A stretch of 60,099 bases of DNA from Lachnospiraceae bacterium AM93-12TA (GTDB lineage: Bacteria > Bacillota > Clostridia > Lachnospirales > Lachnospiraceae). Below, in pieces: positions 14,758 to 24,395 of the stretch; the first letter of the stretch is position 1, and each line of letters begins with the position of its first letter. Where the stretch lies: contig JAQERH010000019.1 of NCBI GenBank assembly GCA_027698105.1, positions 1-60,099 of the forward strand. Reading direction: 5' to 3'. A model generated the notes under the pieces. The model did no database searches. It was not told the origin of the DNA and saw only the letters and a program-made list of their open reading frames with translations. Both the position numbers and the translations under genes were made by a program.

Positions 14758-17700
14758 ATGTTTGAAAATTTCAAAAAAATAATAGAGGTTCTTCACGGAA
14801 GTATCGCTCAGTATGACAAAGAGAGGGATCAATTTGTTCTCCAGTTCTGTTCTGAAAGCGCTTCCCATCTGCTGGGTTGTGAAGTCGATGAGCTTCCCAG
14901 AGAAAATGACAACGCCCTGGAACTTGTGTGTGAAGCGGATCGGGCACAGGTAGATGATGCGCTGCGGTCCGCCATGGAAAAAGGCAGGGGACTCAGCGCC
15001 TATTTTCGTGTCAAAAATAAAAACCATCATTTAAAGTGGTGTCAGCTGAACAGTTGGGATGACGAAGGCAGATATCTTGTCCTTTTTTCCGGTATGTCTC
15101 CTGAAATGCAGCTGTTTCAGAGTATTGCAGAGGAAGCAGCCGATGATATCTATGTCATTGGAAAAAATGATTACAGTCTGCTTTATGCCAATGAATTAAA
15201 CGCCCTTTCTGCAAGGAAGAGAACCGATCCGGCCAGACCTGCTATCAGATTCTGCATGGAAAATCTGCTCCCTGCGAGTTCTGTACGCTGGAGCAAAAAG
15301 ACGATTTCGGGGCTATGAAAGAAACCGTGGTGGAGAACAAAGGGCGCTTTTTTGCCACCAGGTTCCGCGAAATGGACTGGGATGGAATCCCTGCCTATGT
15401 AAAATTTGTCCGTGACATTACAGAGGAAGTAGAGAACAAGAAACAGAGGGAACGTCTGGAGCAGTACTTCCAGACGGTAGTCAAATACCTGCCTGGCGGT
15501 ATGGCTGTTGTCCATCATGAAGTGGGCGGAGGCTTAAAACCTGAGTATCTGTCTGACGGATTTGCTGAAATGCTGGATATGCCAAAAGAAGATGCCTGGA
15601 ACATGTATGAGAAAAATGCACTGTCCGGCGTACACCCAGACGACCGGGAATATGTGCGGCAGATGCTGGATCAGTGTATTAAAGAAAACCGGGAAAAATA
15701 TGAGCTCCAGTACCGCCTGAGAAAACAGGACGGAAGCTATCTCTGGATCAATGCGAAATTTTCCGTGATTCAGTGCGATGGAGGAAATGCCAGAGTGTAC
15801 GTGGACTACCATGATATTACGGCTGAAAAGAAGATGCAGGAGCAGCTGAGGCAGCAGTATAAGGAACAGATCCATCAGCACTACCTGTCAGCAGGACCAG
15901 ATGCCCTGATTCTGGGACACTGCAATATTACCCAGAATAAAATCTATGAGGTTGTCGATCACACCCATTCCGGGCTTCTTGAAGCCTTTGGAGATGTAAG
16001 GGAGGAATTTTTCACCGGAATCGGCACTCTTATTGTAGATGAGAAGGAGCGAAACGAATTTTATTCCAAATATCTGAATGCACCGTCTATTGAGGCTTAC
16101 AAGGCTGGTATCAAAGAAGTGATTATGCCCTGTTTTATCCAGCTTCCCAACCAAAAAGCAGAAAAGTATGTCCAGTTTAAGGTAATTCTGGTGGAAACTC
16201 CTGATACCGGCGATGTAACTGGCATTCTTACTGTTACTGATATTACAGAGAAACGAATCCGGGAAAAAATCTTCATGCAGCTGTCCTCCACGAACTATGA
16301 TCTGGTTGCAAATATCAATCTCTTCTCTGATTTCTACGAGATTGTAAGCGGCGGAGATGACAATATCCATGAAAAAAAAGGCTGTGTCTCCAAACGGATC
16401 GAAAAAGTCATTCAGGAAACAGTGGTAAACAACGAGGCGGAGCGGCAGCATGTGGCCAAAATGCTGGATCCTTCTTTCATGCTGAAACGTCTGGAGGAAG
16501 AGAGCAGCTATTCCTTTACCTATTCTGTCTGCAACGCGGAAAACGAGCTTCGAATTAAAAAAATGATTGTTTCTGCCATTGATCTGCGCTTAGGAAGAGT
16601 GTGCCTGATCCGGGCCGATGTCACTGACATACTGACAGCTGAACGGGAGGCCAAGGGGAAGCTGAAGCAGGCGCTGGAAACTGCCAAAAAAGCGAACCGG
16701 GTAAAAAGCGATTTTCTTTCTTCCATGAGCCATGATATCCGGACTCCCATGAACGCCATTATGGGAATGACAACCCTGGCTCTCTCTAACCTGGACAATA
16801 CGGAAAAAGTGAAAGATTATCTGCATAAGATTTCCGTTTCCTCCCAGCACCTGCTCAGCCTGATTAACGATATTCTCGATATGAGCCAGATTGAACAGTC
16901 TAAAATCCACCTGAGCTGCCAGACGGTTCTGATAGACGAACTGCTGAATCATATTTCCTCTATTATGACTTCTCAGGCAGAAAATGCCGGGCTTCAGTTT
17001 AAAATTGAAGCTGGACGGTTTGAACACTCCCGTTTTTCCGGAGATTCCTTGCGGATTAAACAGATTCTTATCAATCTGTTAAGCAACGCATTTAAATTTA
17101 CTATGGAAGGCGGCACAGTCCTGTTCCGGGCTGAGGAAATCCCTGCCCGGAAAAAGAATCACGGGCGGTATCTGTTTACAATCCAGGACAGCGGAATCGG
17201 TATGAGCGAAGAATTTATGAGCCATCTGTTCGAGCCGTTTATCCGAAGCAATACAGTATCCAGGGTTCAGGGAACCGGATTGGGACTAAGTATCACAAAA
17301 GGACTGGTTGATTTAATGGGCGGTGAAATCCGCGTGAAAAGCCGCCTGCAGGAAGGCACTACCTTTGAAATAGAGCTGGAATTTGAAATAGTTGAAGCAA
17401 TTAAAACAGAAGGTTCAGAAGAAGATTCCGATACTGCAGCAGAAGATCTGTCAGGTTATCACTTCCTGCTGGTAGAGGATAATGAAATTAATTCTGAAAT
17501 TCTCGGCGAGCTGCTGCAAATGCGCGGAGCAACCTTCGTGGTAAAAACAGACGGACTGCAGGCAGTGGAAGAATTTAAACGCGCGAAGCCGGGAACCTAT
17601 GACGCCATTTTTATGGATATACAGATGCCTGTCATGAATGGATACGAGGCGACACGCAATATCCGGCGTCTGGATCATCCGGATGCAAAATCCATTATCA

Positions 17701-17840
17701 TTCTAGCCATGACGGCCAATGCCTTCACAGAAGATGTCCAGGCCTCCATAGAGGCCGGCATGAACGGCCACATTGCAAAGCCGGTAGATATGAATCTGCT
17801 GTATACCACTATTACGTCTATGCTTAAAAACAGGAAATAA
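14758..17840 (+). pseudogene. Hybrid sensor histidine kinase, split by a one-base frameshift
   Basis: Two frames (14758-15318 and 15315-17840) together make one kinase of about 1027 residues. In the first frame the product degrades after RKRTDPARPA; in the other frame the same bases continue as CYQILHGKSAPCEFCTLEQ and run on in frame into KDDFGAMKETVVENKG, a Cys-bearing PAS segment typical of this family. One base seems lost around 15238-15240. Domains: several PAS/PAC units, HisKA with SHDIRTP (codon 16731), HATPase (NLLSNAFKF, DSGIGM, GTGLGLSI), receiver with phospho-Asp in FMDIQMPVMNG (codon 17616). The 841-residue downstream part keeps all kinase and receiver domains and starts at an ATG, so partial function is possible. 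A sequencing error is the alternative. Confidence 0.8.
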
Positions 17841-17860
17841 AACCTGCCTCAATGGAACCG

Positions 17861-17905
17861 AAAAGCGGGGCAGCCAGGAGAGTGTCTCCCGGCTGCCCCG
17901 CTTTT
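17861..17905. terminator. Strong bidirectional terminator
   Basis: AAAAGCGGGGCAGCC pairs with GGCTGCCCCGCTTTT, with an inner GGAGA/TCTCC pair. The A/T runs on both sides make it work for the kinase gene (plus) and the converging kinase-like gene (minus). Confidence 0.9.
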
Positions 17906-17919
17906 CTGCTTTTAATCTG

Positions 17920-18969
17920 CTACTTCTTAGCTTCCTCAAGCCGCAGGTTGATCATATCATAAATAAAGTCTACAGTTCCATCGATTCCATAGCTGGCGCT
18001 GTTAATACACAAATCGTAGTTATTGGCATTTCCCCACTGACGTCCTGTATAAAAATGATAATGCTTAGAGCGTTCCCTATCCAGGTGCTTTAAATAGCGA
18101 ATCGCCTGCTTAACTGTCAGGGAACTGTCAATCTCCATGGCCCTCTTAATCCTCTGCTCAAAAGGAGCTGTGATATAAATACTGATATGGGGGATGTGAT
18201 TATTTGTCATAATCACATCGCTGCAGCGTCCCAGCACTACAAAATCTTCTTTTTTCGCCATATCGCAGAGCAGGTCGCTCTCATTGAAGAAAACTGCATC
18301 CTCCTTTGGAAGACCGTGAAAACGGCTGAATTCCCGCATATGCTGGCGAAGAGTCAGGTGGCGCTCAGGCTTAAAAGCATCGCTGGGATTTTGAACCTGA
18401 TCTCCTGCTGCAGAAATCCTGTAACTTCCCCGGTCTTCCACTGAATCCTTTTCTGCCTCCAGACGCTTTAGCACAGCCTCAAAAATCTCAGCGTCATAAA
18501 AATTGATTTTCAGCTTGTCTGCCAGTTTAAATCCGATATTAGCCCCGCCGCTTCCGTAGGTCCACCCAATACAGATAACCAGATGATCCTTATCAGTAAA
18601 CCGTTTCTTCAGATTAAATGTATTTAACTTAGCCAGCTCCATATTGACTACGTCACCGCTGGCAAAGCTGGTGGGAAGCTCCATCACTGCCTGAAGTATC
18701 TCATTGTATTCCGTCATAATCAGGCGGCGTTCTTCTTTATCCTTGATCGTTCTGGCCATGTTTCCAATCAGGGCAATCTCACTGCGTACCAGATTTCCCT
18801 CCGGTCTTGCCATCATCAGGGATGTCAGTTCTCTGACACAGCGTTCTCTGTCACGGTTAAATACGCGGCCCAGGGAGGAACCTAAGGAAGCATAGACCTG
18901 GGCATCCAGATCATAGATGCGTTCAGCCAGCTCTCTGATTTTGGTTTCATTACTTACATTTCCACTCAT
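17920..18969 (-). CDS. Cytidylate-kinase-like protein with N-terminal extension
   Basis: 349 residues from the ATG at 18969 (GGGAGG, 9-base spacing). The first 120 residues are helical and unrecognised; from about 128 there is a P-loop region VICIGWTYGSGGANIGFKLADKL and further on DFVVLGRCSDVIM and YITAPFEQRIKRAM, as in the AAA-type cytidylate-kinase-like family. These proteins are common in Clostridia; real substrates are mostly unproven. The degenerate P-loop (YGSGGANIG rather than GxxGxGKS) is normal for this family. It is separated by 14 bases from the antiporter gene and probably co-transcribed with it. Confidence 0.8.
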   Translation of the reverse strand: MSGNVSNETKIRELAERIYDLDAQVYASLGSSLGRVFNRDRERCVRELTSLMMARPEGNLVRSEIALIGNMARTIKDKEERRLIMTEYNEILQAVMELPTSFASGDVVNMELAKLNTFNLKKRFTDKDHLVICIGWTYGSGGANIGFKLADKLKINFYDAEIFEAVLKRLEAEKDSVEDRGSYRISAAGDQVQNPSDAFKPERHLTLRQHMREFSRFHGLPKEDAVFFNESDLLCDMAKKEDFVVLGRCSDVIMTNNHIPHISIYITAPFEQRIKRAMEIDSSLTVKQAIRYLKHLDRERSKHYHFYTGRQWGNANNYDLCINSASYGIDGTVDFIYDMINLRLEEAKK

Positions 18970-18983
18970 CACTGATTACCTCC

Positions 18984-20432
18984 CTACAAGAAAAACAGCA
19001 GCATATCCAGTGCAAAAACCGGCACCAGAATTACCAGAGACCAGAGCAGATAGCCGAAGAACGAAGGCATGCGCACACCGTTCTCATCTGCAATGGATTT
19101 CACCATAAAGTTTGGAGCATTTCCAATGTAGGTATTGGCGCCCATGAAAACAGCGCCGCAGGAAATTGCTGTCAGCATCTGAATCGGAATCACTCCCAGA
19201 GCAGTTGACAATCCCTCAGTAAATCCAATGGCTCCGGCTGTCGTCAGAAATACCAGATAGGTCGGCGTATTGTCCAGGAAACTGGAGAGCAGACCTGTCG
19301 CCCAGAACATTTCAAAGGGTTTTGTAATTCCCAGGTTGGCCCCGTTAGCCTTTAAAAGCATAAGCGCCGGCTGCATGGTAATAAAAATACCGATAAACAG
19401 CACTGCAACCTCCTGAATCGCACCCCAGGTAAAGTGGTTTTCCCGACGGATTTCCGGTTCTGTGGTCTTAAAGGAGAGAAAAGCAGAAACCATGATAATC
19501 ACAATCTCGATTATGGACGGATAGGAAAGCACTACTTCTCCGAAAATATGGATTCCCTTTACATTTCCAGCTGCATCCTGAAAAGCAGGAAGACTTGGAA
19601 GAGTACCGCTTAAAATAACAGCCGCTACAATGGCAGCTAAGAAAATAAGGTTATGACTTCCTCTCAGCTTTACCTCTGTTCCCGGTTTGCTGATATCAGG
19701 CTTCAGACCGAGTGCAATATCCTTTCTGTAGGCCCGAAGATCGATATAGTAGAAAACTATCAGAAGCACAGCCATGTTAATCAGCAGAATCGGCATCAGA
19801 TGCAGACTCCAGAAAAACGGAACTCCTCTCATAAATCCCATTAAAAGAGGCGGATCGCCAATAGGTGTCAGACATCCTCCAATGTTTGAAACCAGGAAGA
19901 TGAAGAAAATAATAATATGGCGTTTCCTCTTTCTCCAGGAGTTCATTTTAATCACCGGACGAATCATCAGCATACTGGCGCCGGTCGTTCCAATCCAGCT
20001 GGAAAGCAGAGTTCCCAAAGCCAGAAGGCCCACATTCACTCTCGGTGAACCGGCCAAATCGCCGGACATGGTAATATTACCAGACACGCAGAACAGGCCA
20101 AACAGCAAGACAATAAAGGTCAGGTAATCATTCACCAGACACTCTAAAATTGTCTCAGATGCCATTCCGGCTCCAAATTTTGCTGCAAATGGGACTGCAA
20201 ACAGCAGACACCAGAAAATTACCGCATGAGGCTGATGGCTCTCCCACCACTCTCCTTTTACAAGGGGCAGCACTGCAATACACAGCAGCAGCCCTGCAAA
20301 TGGAATACACATCCACAGCGGTACGGACGTTATATCACCCGCTCCCTCTGAGGCCTCTGCAGCCAATGCAGTCAACGGGCTGGATAAAATCATAAGTCCC
20401 AGACTTCCGAAAAATGCAGTTAATCGTTTCAT
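18984..20432 (-). CDS. NhaD/ArsB-type sodium:proton antiporter
   Basis: 482 residues from ATG 20432, 9 bases after AGGAGG. Starts with a hydrophobic signal-like helix, then about a dozen membrane segments. Key stretches: ISSWIGTTGASMLMIRPV, NIGGCLTPIGDPPLLMGF, SSFLDNTPTYLVFL and NTYIGNAPNFMVKSI, the paired inverted half-repeats of the ion transporter superfamily as in NhaD. Likely exports sodium in exchange for protons; it can be linked to the sodium-coupled systems nearby (rnf, NSS, Na/Pi). An ArsB- or citrate-type substrate is less likely. Confidence 0.8.
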   Translation of the reverse strand: MKRLTAFFGSLGLMILSSPLTALAAEASEGAGDITSVPLWMCIPFAGLLLCIAVLPLVKGEWWESHQPHAVIFWCLLFAVPFAAKFGAGMASETILECLVNDYLTFIVLLFGLFCVSGNITMSGDLAGSPRVNVGLLALGTLLSSWIGTTGASMLMIRPVIKMNSWRKRKRHIIIFFIFLVSNIGGCLTPIGDPPLLMGFMRGVPFFWSLHLMPILLINMAVLLIVFYYIDLRAYRKDIALGLKPDISKPGTEVKLRGSHNLIFLAAIVAAVILSGTLPSLPAFQDAAGNVKGIHIFGEVVLSYPSIIEIVIIMVSAFLSFKTTEPEIRRENHFTWGAIQEVAVLFIGIFITMQPALMLLKANGANLGITKPFEMFWATGLLSSFLDNTPTYLVFLTTAGAIGFTEGLSTALGVIPIQMLTAISCGAVFMGANTYIGNAPNFMVKSIADENGVRMPSFFGYLLWSLVILVPVFALDMLLFFL

Positions 20433-20474
20433 TTCAGACAACCTCCTGTCGTCGTTTTGTATCCATTCTGTTGT

Positions 20475-20536
20475 GTAATTGGGAGGCGGCTCCTAATTAC
20501 TCGCTCTAGCATAGCAAATTTGGAGCCAGATTACAA
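20475..20536 (-). promoter_or_regulatory. Antiporter promoter with a hairpin/operator at the transcript start
   Basis: Minus strand: TTGTAA (20536-20531), 17 bases, TATGCT (20513-20508). Just downstream is a dyad of 11-bp arms (20475-20485 and 20490-20500, 10 of 11 paired, loop GCGG) that would begin the mRNA. It may be an operator or a 5' stabilising hairpin. Confidence 0.6.
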
Positions 20537-20584
20537 CCACAGGAGCAGGAAATGTTTCAAGATTTTAACAAATTTTTAATTCTT

Positions 20585-21430
20585 CTAAACAGTCAGCCCT
20601 ATTTCCTCCAGTACCCTCTCATGCTCCTGGACGCTGACGCTGGTATAAATCCTTGTGGTTTCTATACTGCTGTGTCCAAGGATGTCAGCCAGATAAACGA
20701 TATCATGGTTCTTCCTATAATAGGTACGCGCAAATAAATGACGCAGATTGTGGGGAAATACCTTCTTTTCATCTATCTCCGCGCCTCGGCACAGTCGTTT
20801 CATATCCGACCAGATATTGCTTCGATGAATCGGATGTCCTGTTCTGGTTTGAAACACAGGGCCTGAGGTAATCTGTTCCTGCTTACAGTAATCTGCCAGT
20901 TTTCCTCGAAGCTTCTGGGGCAAAATAATCATTCTCGTCTTCCCCTTCAGACGTATCACGCTTTTCCCACTCTGAACTGATTCCCAGGTAATGCAGGGCA
21001 GTTCGCTGATGCGGATACCGGTTGAACAAATGGTCTGGATGATTAAATTCAAACGAAATTTCCCTTGGCTTTCAGCTGCCTCCAGTAAACGCAGATACTC
21101 TCTTTTACTCAATTCCCTGGAAGGATCCGCCAGCAGAGACCTCTGAAATTTATAGACCTTTACCTTTAATTCCTGCAGGCCCATATAATCCAGAAAACTG
21201 TTGACAGCTATCAGCATAGAGTTGGCACTGCTTATCTGATATCCAGGAAGCAGCGAAGCTTTGTAAGAGAGCACTGCCTCTCTGTCTATCACCTTCTGCT
21301 CCGGAAGAAATTCATAGAAACGTCTCACATCACGCAAATATTTTTCTATCGTTCCTCTGCTCTTTTCTTCCTGTGTCAGATAAATGCGGTAGTCATCCAT
21401 GTTTTGCTCTGTCATTTTCATCTTTTTCAT
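20585..21430 (-). CDS. Stand-alone tyrosine recombinase
   Basis: 281 residues with a SAM-like N-terminal core-binding domain (about 10-95) and a catalytic domain with all key residues: Arg in STGIRISEL, Lys in LKGKTR, His and Arg in HNLRHLF, His in LGHSSIET and the nucleophile in TRIYTSV. It is short, has no neighbouring element genes and no tRNA, so it is not an obvious prophage or ICE integrase. Such lone recombinases in gut Firmicutes often flip promoters. The candidate invertible capsule promoter is 14 kb away and would be a trans target; that link is a guess. Confidence 0.88.
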   Translation of the reverse strand: MKKMKMTEQNMDDYRIYLTQEEKSRGTIEKYLRDVRRFYEFLPEQKVIDREAVLSYKASLLPGYQISSANSMLIAVNSFLDYMGLQELKVKVYKFQRSLLADPSRELSKREYLRLLEAAESQGKFRLNLIIQTICSTGIRISELPCITWESVQSGKSVIRLKGKTRMIILPQKLRGKLADYCKQEQITSGPVFQTRTGHPIHRSNIWSDMKRLCRGAEIDEKKVFPHNLRHLFARTYYRKNHDIVYLADILGHSSIETTRIYTSVSVQEHERVLEEIGLTV

Positions 21431-21547
21431 AGATCTGTCTCCTTCTCTTTGTTGTTATCTCCTGCTACATTCATATCTTTAATCGGATAATAGCAGATTT
21501 CCTTTTAACATAAGAAGGACTTTTTCAGATCCAAGCCTGTTTATCTA

Positions 21548-21778
21548 TTATTTCTTCATGGCTGCTATCTGCTCCAGAAGTTCCATGTCCTCCGGAAGGA
21601 TTTTCATGTTGGCTGCCATTTCACGGCCATCCGGCGTTTTGATAGTCAGTTCCAGCACAGTTCCCGGTCCAAAAGAGCCTGTCTCAGCTGCTTTCCTGAA
21701 AAACATGGGAATTTTAGGATGACGGTCTCTGAATGCAGACCACATTCCCGCTATTTTAATCATATCCATAGGGTTCAT
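21548..21778 (-). CDS. Small conserved-looking cytoplasmic protein
   Basis: 76 residues with a very good ribosome site (AGGAGGA before ATG 21778). Amphipathic: a helical head (MIKIAGMWSAFRDRHPKIPMFFRKA), a short beta section (GTVLELTIKTPDG) and a helical tail (EDMELLEQIAAMKK). No family recognised with certainty. Monocistronic, between the recombinase and the epimerase; function unknown. Confidence 0.65.
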   Translation of the reverse strand: MNPMDMIKIAGMWSAFRDRHPKIPMFFRKAAETGSFGPGTVLELTIKTPDGREMAANMKILPEDMELLEQIAAMKK

Positions 21779-21911
21779 TTGTTCTTCCTCCTGTTGTCCG
21801 TTCTTTCAGCATCATTATAGCAGTCCTGACGGCAAACGCAAAGGCTTTCTTGCCATCCCACCCAAAAAACGCTATACTTAACCTATCTTTTTTAATAAGG
21901 AGGTACTACCT

Positions 21912-22805
21912 GTGATTTATACCATCTGCAATTCATCTCTGACGGCCTGTATTGACGAAACAGGCGCGCAGCTCATTTCTCTGCGTGATAACAGTGGAAC
22001 AGAATACATCTGGCAGAGAGATCCTGCTGTCTGGTCCAGCTGCTCTCCTCTCCTCTTTCCTATTATAGGAAGTCTGAGAAATGGAAAAACAGTGATCGAC
22101 GGAAAAACCTATGAAATTCCAAAACACGGTCCGCTCCGCAGTCTTTCCTTCCATTTAAAAGAACAGGGAGAAGATTTCGTCACTCTGGGCGTCACGGATC
22201 AGGACTTTCCTGAAGGCATCTATCCTTACGCCTTTTCCTTCTCCATCACCTACTCCCTTTCCGGTGACAGTCTTTCCTTCTCTGTGAAGGTAGAAAATCC
22301 TACCTCTGCCCCCATGGCTTACTGTATTGGACTTCACCCGGCCATCTGCTGTCCGCTCCTGCCCGAAGAAGCCTTTGAGGATTACGAAATCCGCTTTCCA
22401 AAGCAGCAGCAGTCCGGATATCGGGCCTTTGATCTGGAGCACATGCAGTTTGATATGGAAACAGAACATCCCTGCCCTGGAGACGGCCTTGGCTTTGCGC
22501 TGCAAAGAGAACTGTTCCTCTCTGATGCCCTGTGGTTTGACCGTCCTTCTTCCAGGGAAGCCAGTCTGGTTCATTCCAAAACAGGAAAAGGCGTCCGGGC
22601 AGAATTTCCTGACTTTGAAACCATCGCCTTCTGGACAAAGCCGGAAGAAGAGGCGCGATATCTCTGCTTTGAGCCCTGGAACGGATCTGCCCCCTGCTCT
22701 GATGAGGACGACGATTTCTTCCACAAAAATCATCTCCAGTATCTTGCCGGCGGTGCATCTAAGACTTACCTTCTCCGGCTGACCATCCTCCGTGGTAAAC
22801 TCTAG
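21912..22805 (+). CDS. Aldose 1-epimerase family protein (LacX-like)
   Basis: 297 residues beginning with GTG, preceded by AAGGAGG at 8 bases. All-beta galactose-mutarotase fold: GAQLISLRDNSGTEYIWQ, LFPIIGSLRNGK, PKHGPLRS with the catalytic-type His, YCIGLHPAICCPL, and C-terminal CFEPWNGSAP. It is the LacX subfamily of mutarotases acting on sugars or sugar phosphates; the precise sugar cannot be read. Sits alone on the plus strand. Confidence 0.88.
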   Translation: MIYTICNSSLTACIDETGAQLISLRDNSGTEYIWQRDPAVWSSCSPLLFPIIGSLRNGKTVIDGKTYEIPKHGPLRSLSFHLKEQGEDFVTLGVTDQDFPEGIYPYAFSFSITYSLSGDSLSFSVKVENPTSAPMAYCIGLHPAICCPLLPEEAFEDYEIRFPKQQQSGYRAFDLEHMQFDMETEHPCPGDGLGFALQRELFLSDALWFDRPSSREASLVHSKTGKGVRAEFPDFETIAFWTKPEEEARYLCFEPWNGSAPCSDEDDDFFHKNHLQYLAGGASKTYLLRLTILRGKL

Positions 22806-22809
22806 GGTT

Positions 22810-22842
22810 AAAAAGGCGTGATAAATCATCTTTTATCACGCC
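22810..22842 (-). terminator. Terminator after the YfcC carrier gene
   Basis: GGCGTGATAA (22815-22824) pairs perfectly with TTATCACGCC (22833-22842); on the minus strand it is followed by TTTTT. Confidence 0.8.
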
Positions 22843-22855
22843 AGTCATCCCTTTC

Positions 22856-24247
22856 TTAAACATAAACATAGACAGACAATATAATGAACACTGTCTGAAG
22901 CACAGCCATGATTCCAAAGAGAGGAGTCATGAATTTATACCATCTGCCCAGTGGAATCCCCATCAGACCGCACTGAAGCGCGCAGGCAGTAGGCCAGAAC
23001 ATATCTGAAAATCCGTCTCCGAACATATATGCCAGCACTGCTGTCTGGCGGCTCACTCCCACCAGATCTGCTACCGGCGTCATAATCGGCATGGTAATAG
23101 CCGCCTGGCTGGAAGATCCTGTAATAAAGAAGTTAATCACATTCTGCATGGCCAGCATACCCACAGAGGAAACCACCGGTCCCTGACCGTTCAGGAGATG
23201 AGACAGGCCGTACACAATGGTATCTGTGATCATGGCGTCCTTCATCACCAGGACAATCCCTCTGGTGAAGCCCACCACCAGGACAGAGGCCATCATACTT
23301 TTCGTAGATTCAATAAAGGTTTTACAGATCTTCGTAGCACCGTATCCCCCTGCCACGCCTGTGGCAATCATCATCATCAAAAACATGGCTGCAATCTCAT
23401 CAATATACCATCCAAGCCGGGTCGTGCCATAGAGAAGCAGCCCTATGGTAAACAAAAAAAGCAGCAGACATATTTTCTGCCTTCCTGTCATCGGCTCTTT
23501 CGTCAGTTCATGGGCAGGCAGTCCCTCTAATTTTTCTCCGTAGAGAGCTGAATTTCTGGGATCCTGTTTGACTCTTTTTGCATACCACATCACATAGAGA
23601 ATCGCCACAGTCTGAAAGACAAGAAAGATCACTGTATGAAATAAAATGCCTGAAAACATGGGAACTCCGGCAATCCCCTGAGCGATTCCCACTGAAAAAG
23701 GATTCAGTGTCGCAGCTGCAAAGCCTGTAGCTACTCCTACAAAGACAATGGCTCCCCCTACAATAATATCGTAACCCAGGGCCACTGCAATCCCCGCAAA
23801 CACGGGAACCATGCCGTAAACCTCCTCAAAAATGCCCATAGTGGATCCTAAAATGCCAAAAACTGCCATTCCCACAGGAATAATGAGAAAAGTCTTTTCT
23901 CCCAGTCCCCGGATCAAACCTCCAATCAGAGCGTTGAGAGTTCCGTTGTCAATGAGCATATACACATATCCATAGGCAAAAATAATCAGAAATAAAATCC
24001 CTGCTGCATCTACATATCCTCTTTGCAAAGCCAGAAAAATACCAAAAAATCCCGGCCTGTTTCCCTCCACAAAGTGAAAGGAATCCGGATCTACAATTTC
24101 CCTCTGGCTGACCGGATCAAAGACTCTCGTATATTCTCCCGCCGGAATGATATAAGTCAGCGCCACCACCAGAAGGAGAATTATTGTAAGAATTACATAG
24201 GTGTGAGGCATTTTTATATTTTGTATACGTTGTTTCAGTGTTCCCAT
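22856..24247 (-). CDS. YfcC-family membrane carrier (copy 2)
   Basis: 463 residues from the ATG at 24247 (AGGAGA upstream). An open frame continues to 24490 but overlaps the terminator and intergenic sequence and has no start signals. Starts MGTLKQRIQNIKMPHTYVIL, then about 11-12 hydrophobic helices; ITGSSSQAAITMPIMTPVADLVG and FGDGFSDMFWPTACALQ are the two characteristic half-site motifs of the YfcC/C4-dicarboxylate anaerobic carrier superfamily. Similar along its length to the copy at 25556-26965. Family members have been linked to peptide- or amino-acid-like carboxylate substrates; the substrate here is unknown. Confidence 0.85.
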   Translation of the reverse strand: MGTLKQRIQNIKMPHTYVILTIILLLVVALTYIIPAGEYTRVFDPVSQREIVDPDSFHFVEGNRPGFFGIFLALQRGYVDAAGILFLIIFAYGYVYMLIDNGTLNALIGGLIRGLGEKTFLIIPVGMAVFGILGSTMGIFEEVYGMVPVFAGIAVALGYDIIVGGAIVFVGVATGFAAATLNPFSVGIAQGIAGVPMFSGILFHTVIFLVFQTVAILYVMWYAKRVKQDPRNSALYGEKLEGLPAHELTKEPMTGRQKICLLLFLFTIGLLLYGTTRLGWYIDEIAAMFLMMMIATGVAGGYGATKICKTFIESTKSMMASVLVVGFTRGIVLVMKDAMITDTIVYGLSHLLNGQGPVVSSVGMLAMQNVINFFITGSSSQAAITMPIMTPVADLVGVSRQTAVLAYMFGDGFSDMFWPTACALQCGLMGIPLGRWYKFMTPLFGIMAVLQTVFIILSVYVYV

Positions 24248-24337
24248 TCTACTTTCTCCTATTCTGTTCATTCCCCATGATGTTATACTTCGTTTCCTGG
24301 TTTCTGAATCGTATCCCTTACTGTTATCTCTGTACGC

Positions 24338-24380
24338 CAAAAAGCGTGTCCAGGGCGCAGCTTGCCCTCGGACACGTTTC
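24338..24380 (-). terminator. Terminator between amidohydrolase and second carrier
   Basis: CGTGTCC (24345-24351) pairs with GGACACG (24370-24376), with an inner GGGC/GCCC pair, and TTTTT on the minus strand. It may make the second carrier only partly co-transcribed with the amidohydrolase. Confidence 0.8.
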
Positions 24381-24395
24381 TGTTGAAAAAGCAGT

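Noticed and set aside
15225..15318. Programmed frameshift in the histidine kinase
   Set aside because: No slippery heptamer or stimulatory structure at the junction; a plain indel or sequence error is simpler.
20433..20584. Sodium or lithium riboswitch upstream of the antiporter
   Set aside because: The leader between predicted start and ATG is too short for any such riboswitch; only one simple hairpin is present.
22155..22829. Long frame antisense to the aldose epimerase gene
   Set aside because: The plus-strand frame has a clear family fold and ribosome site; the antisense one has neither.
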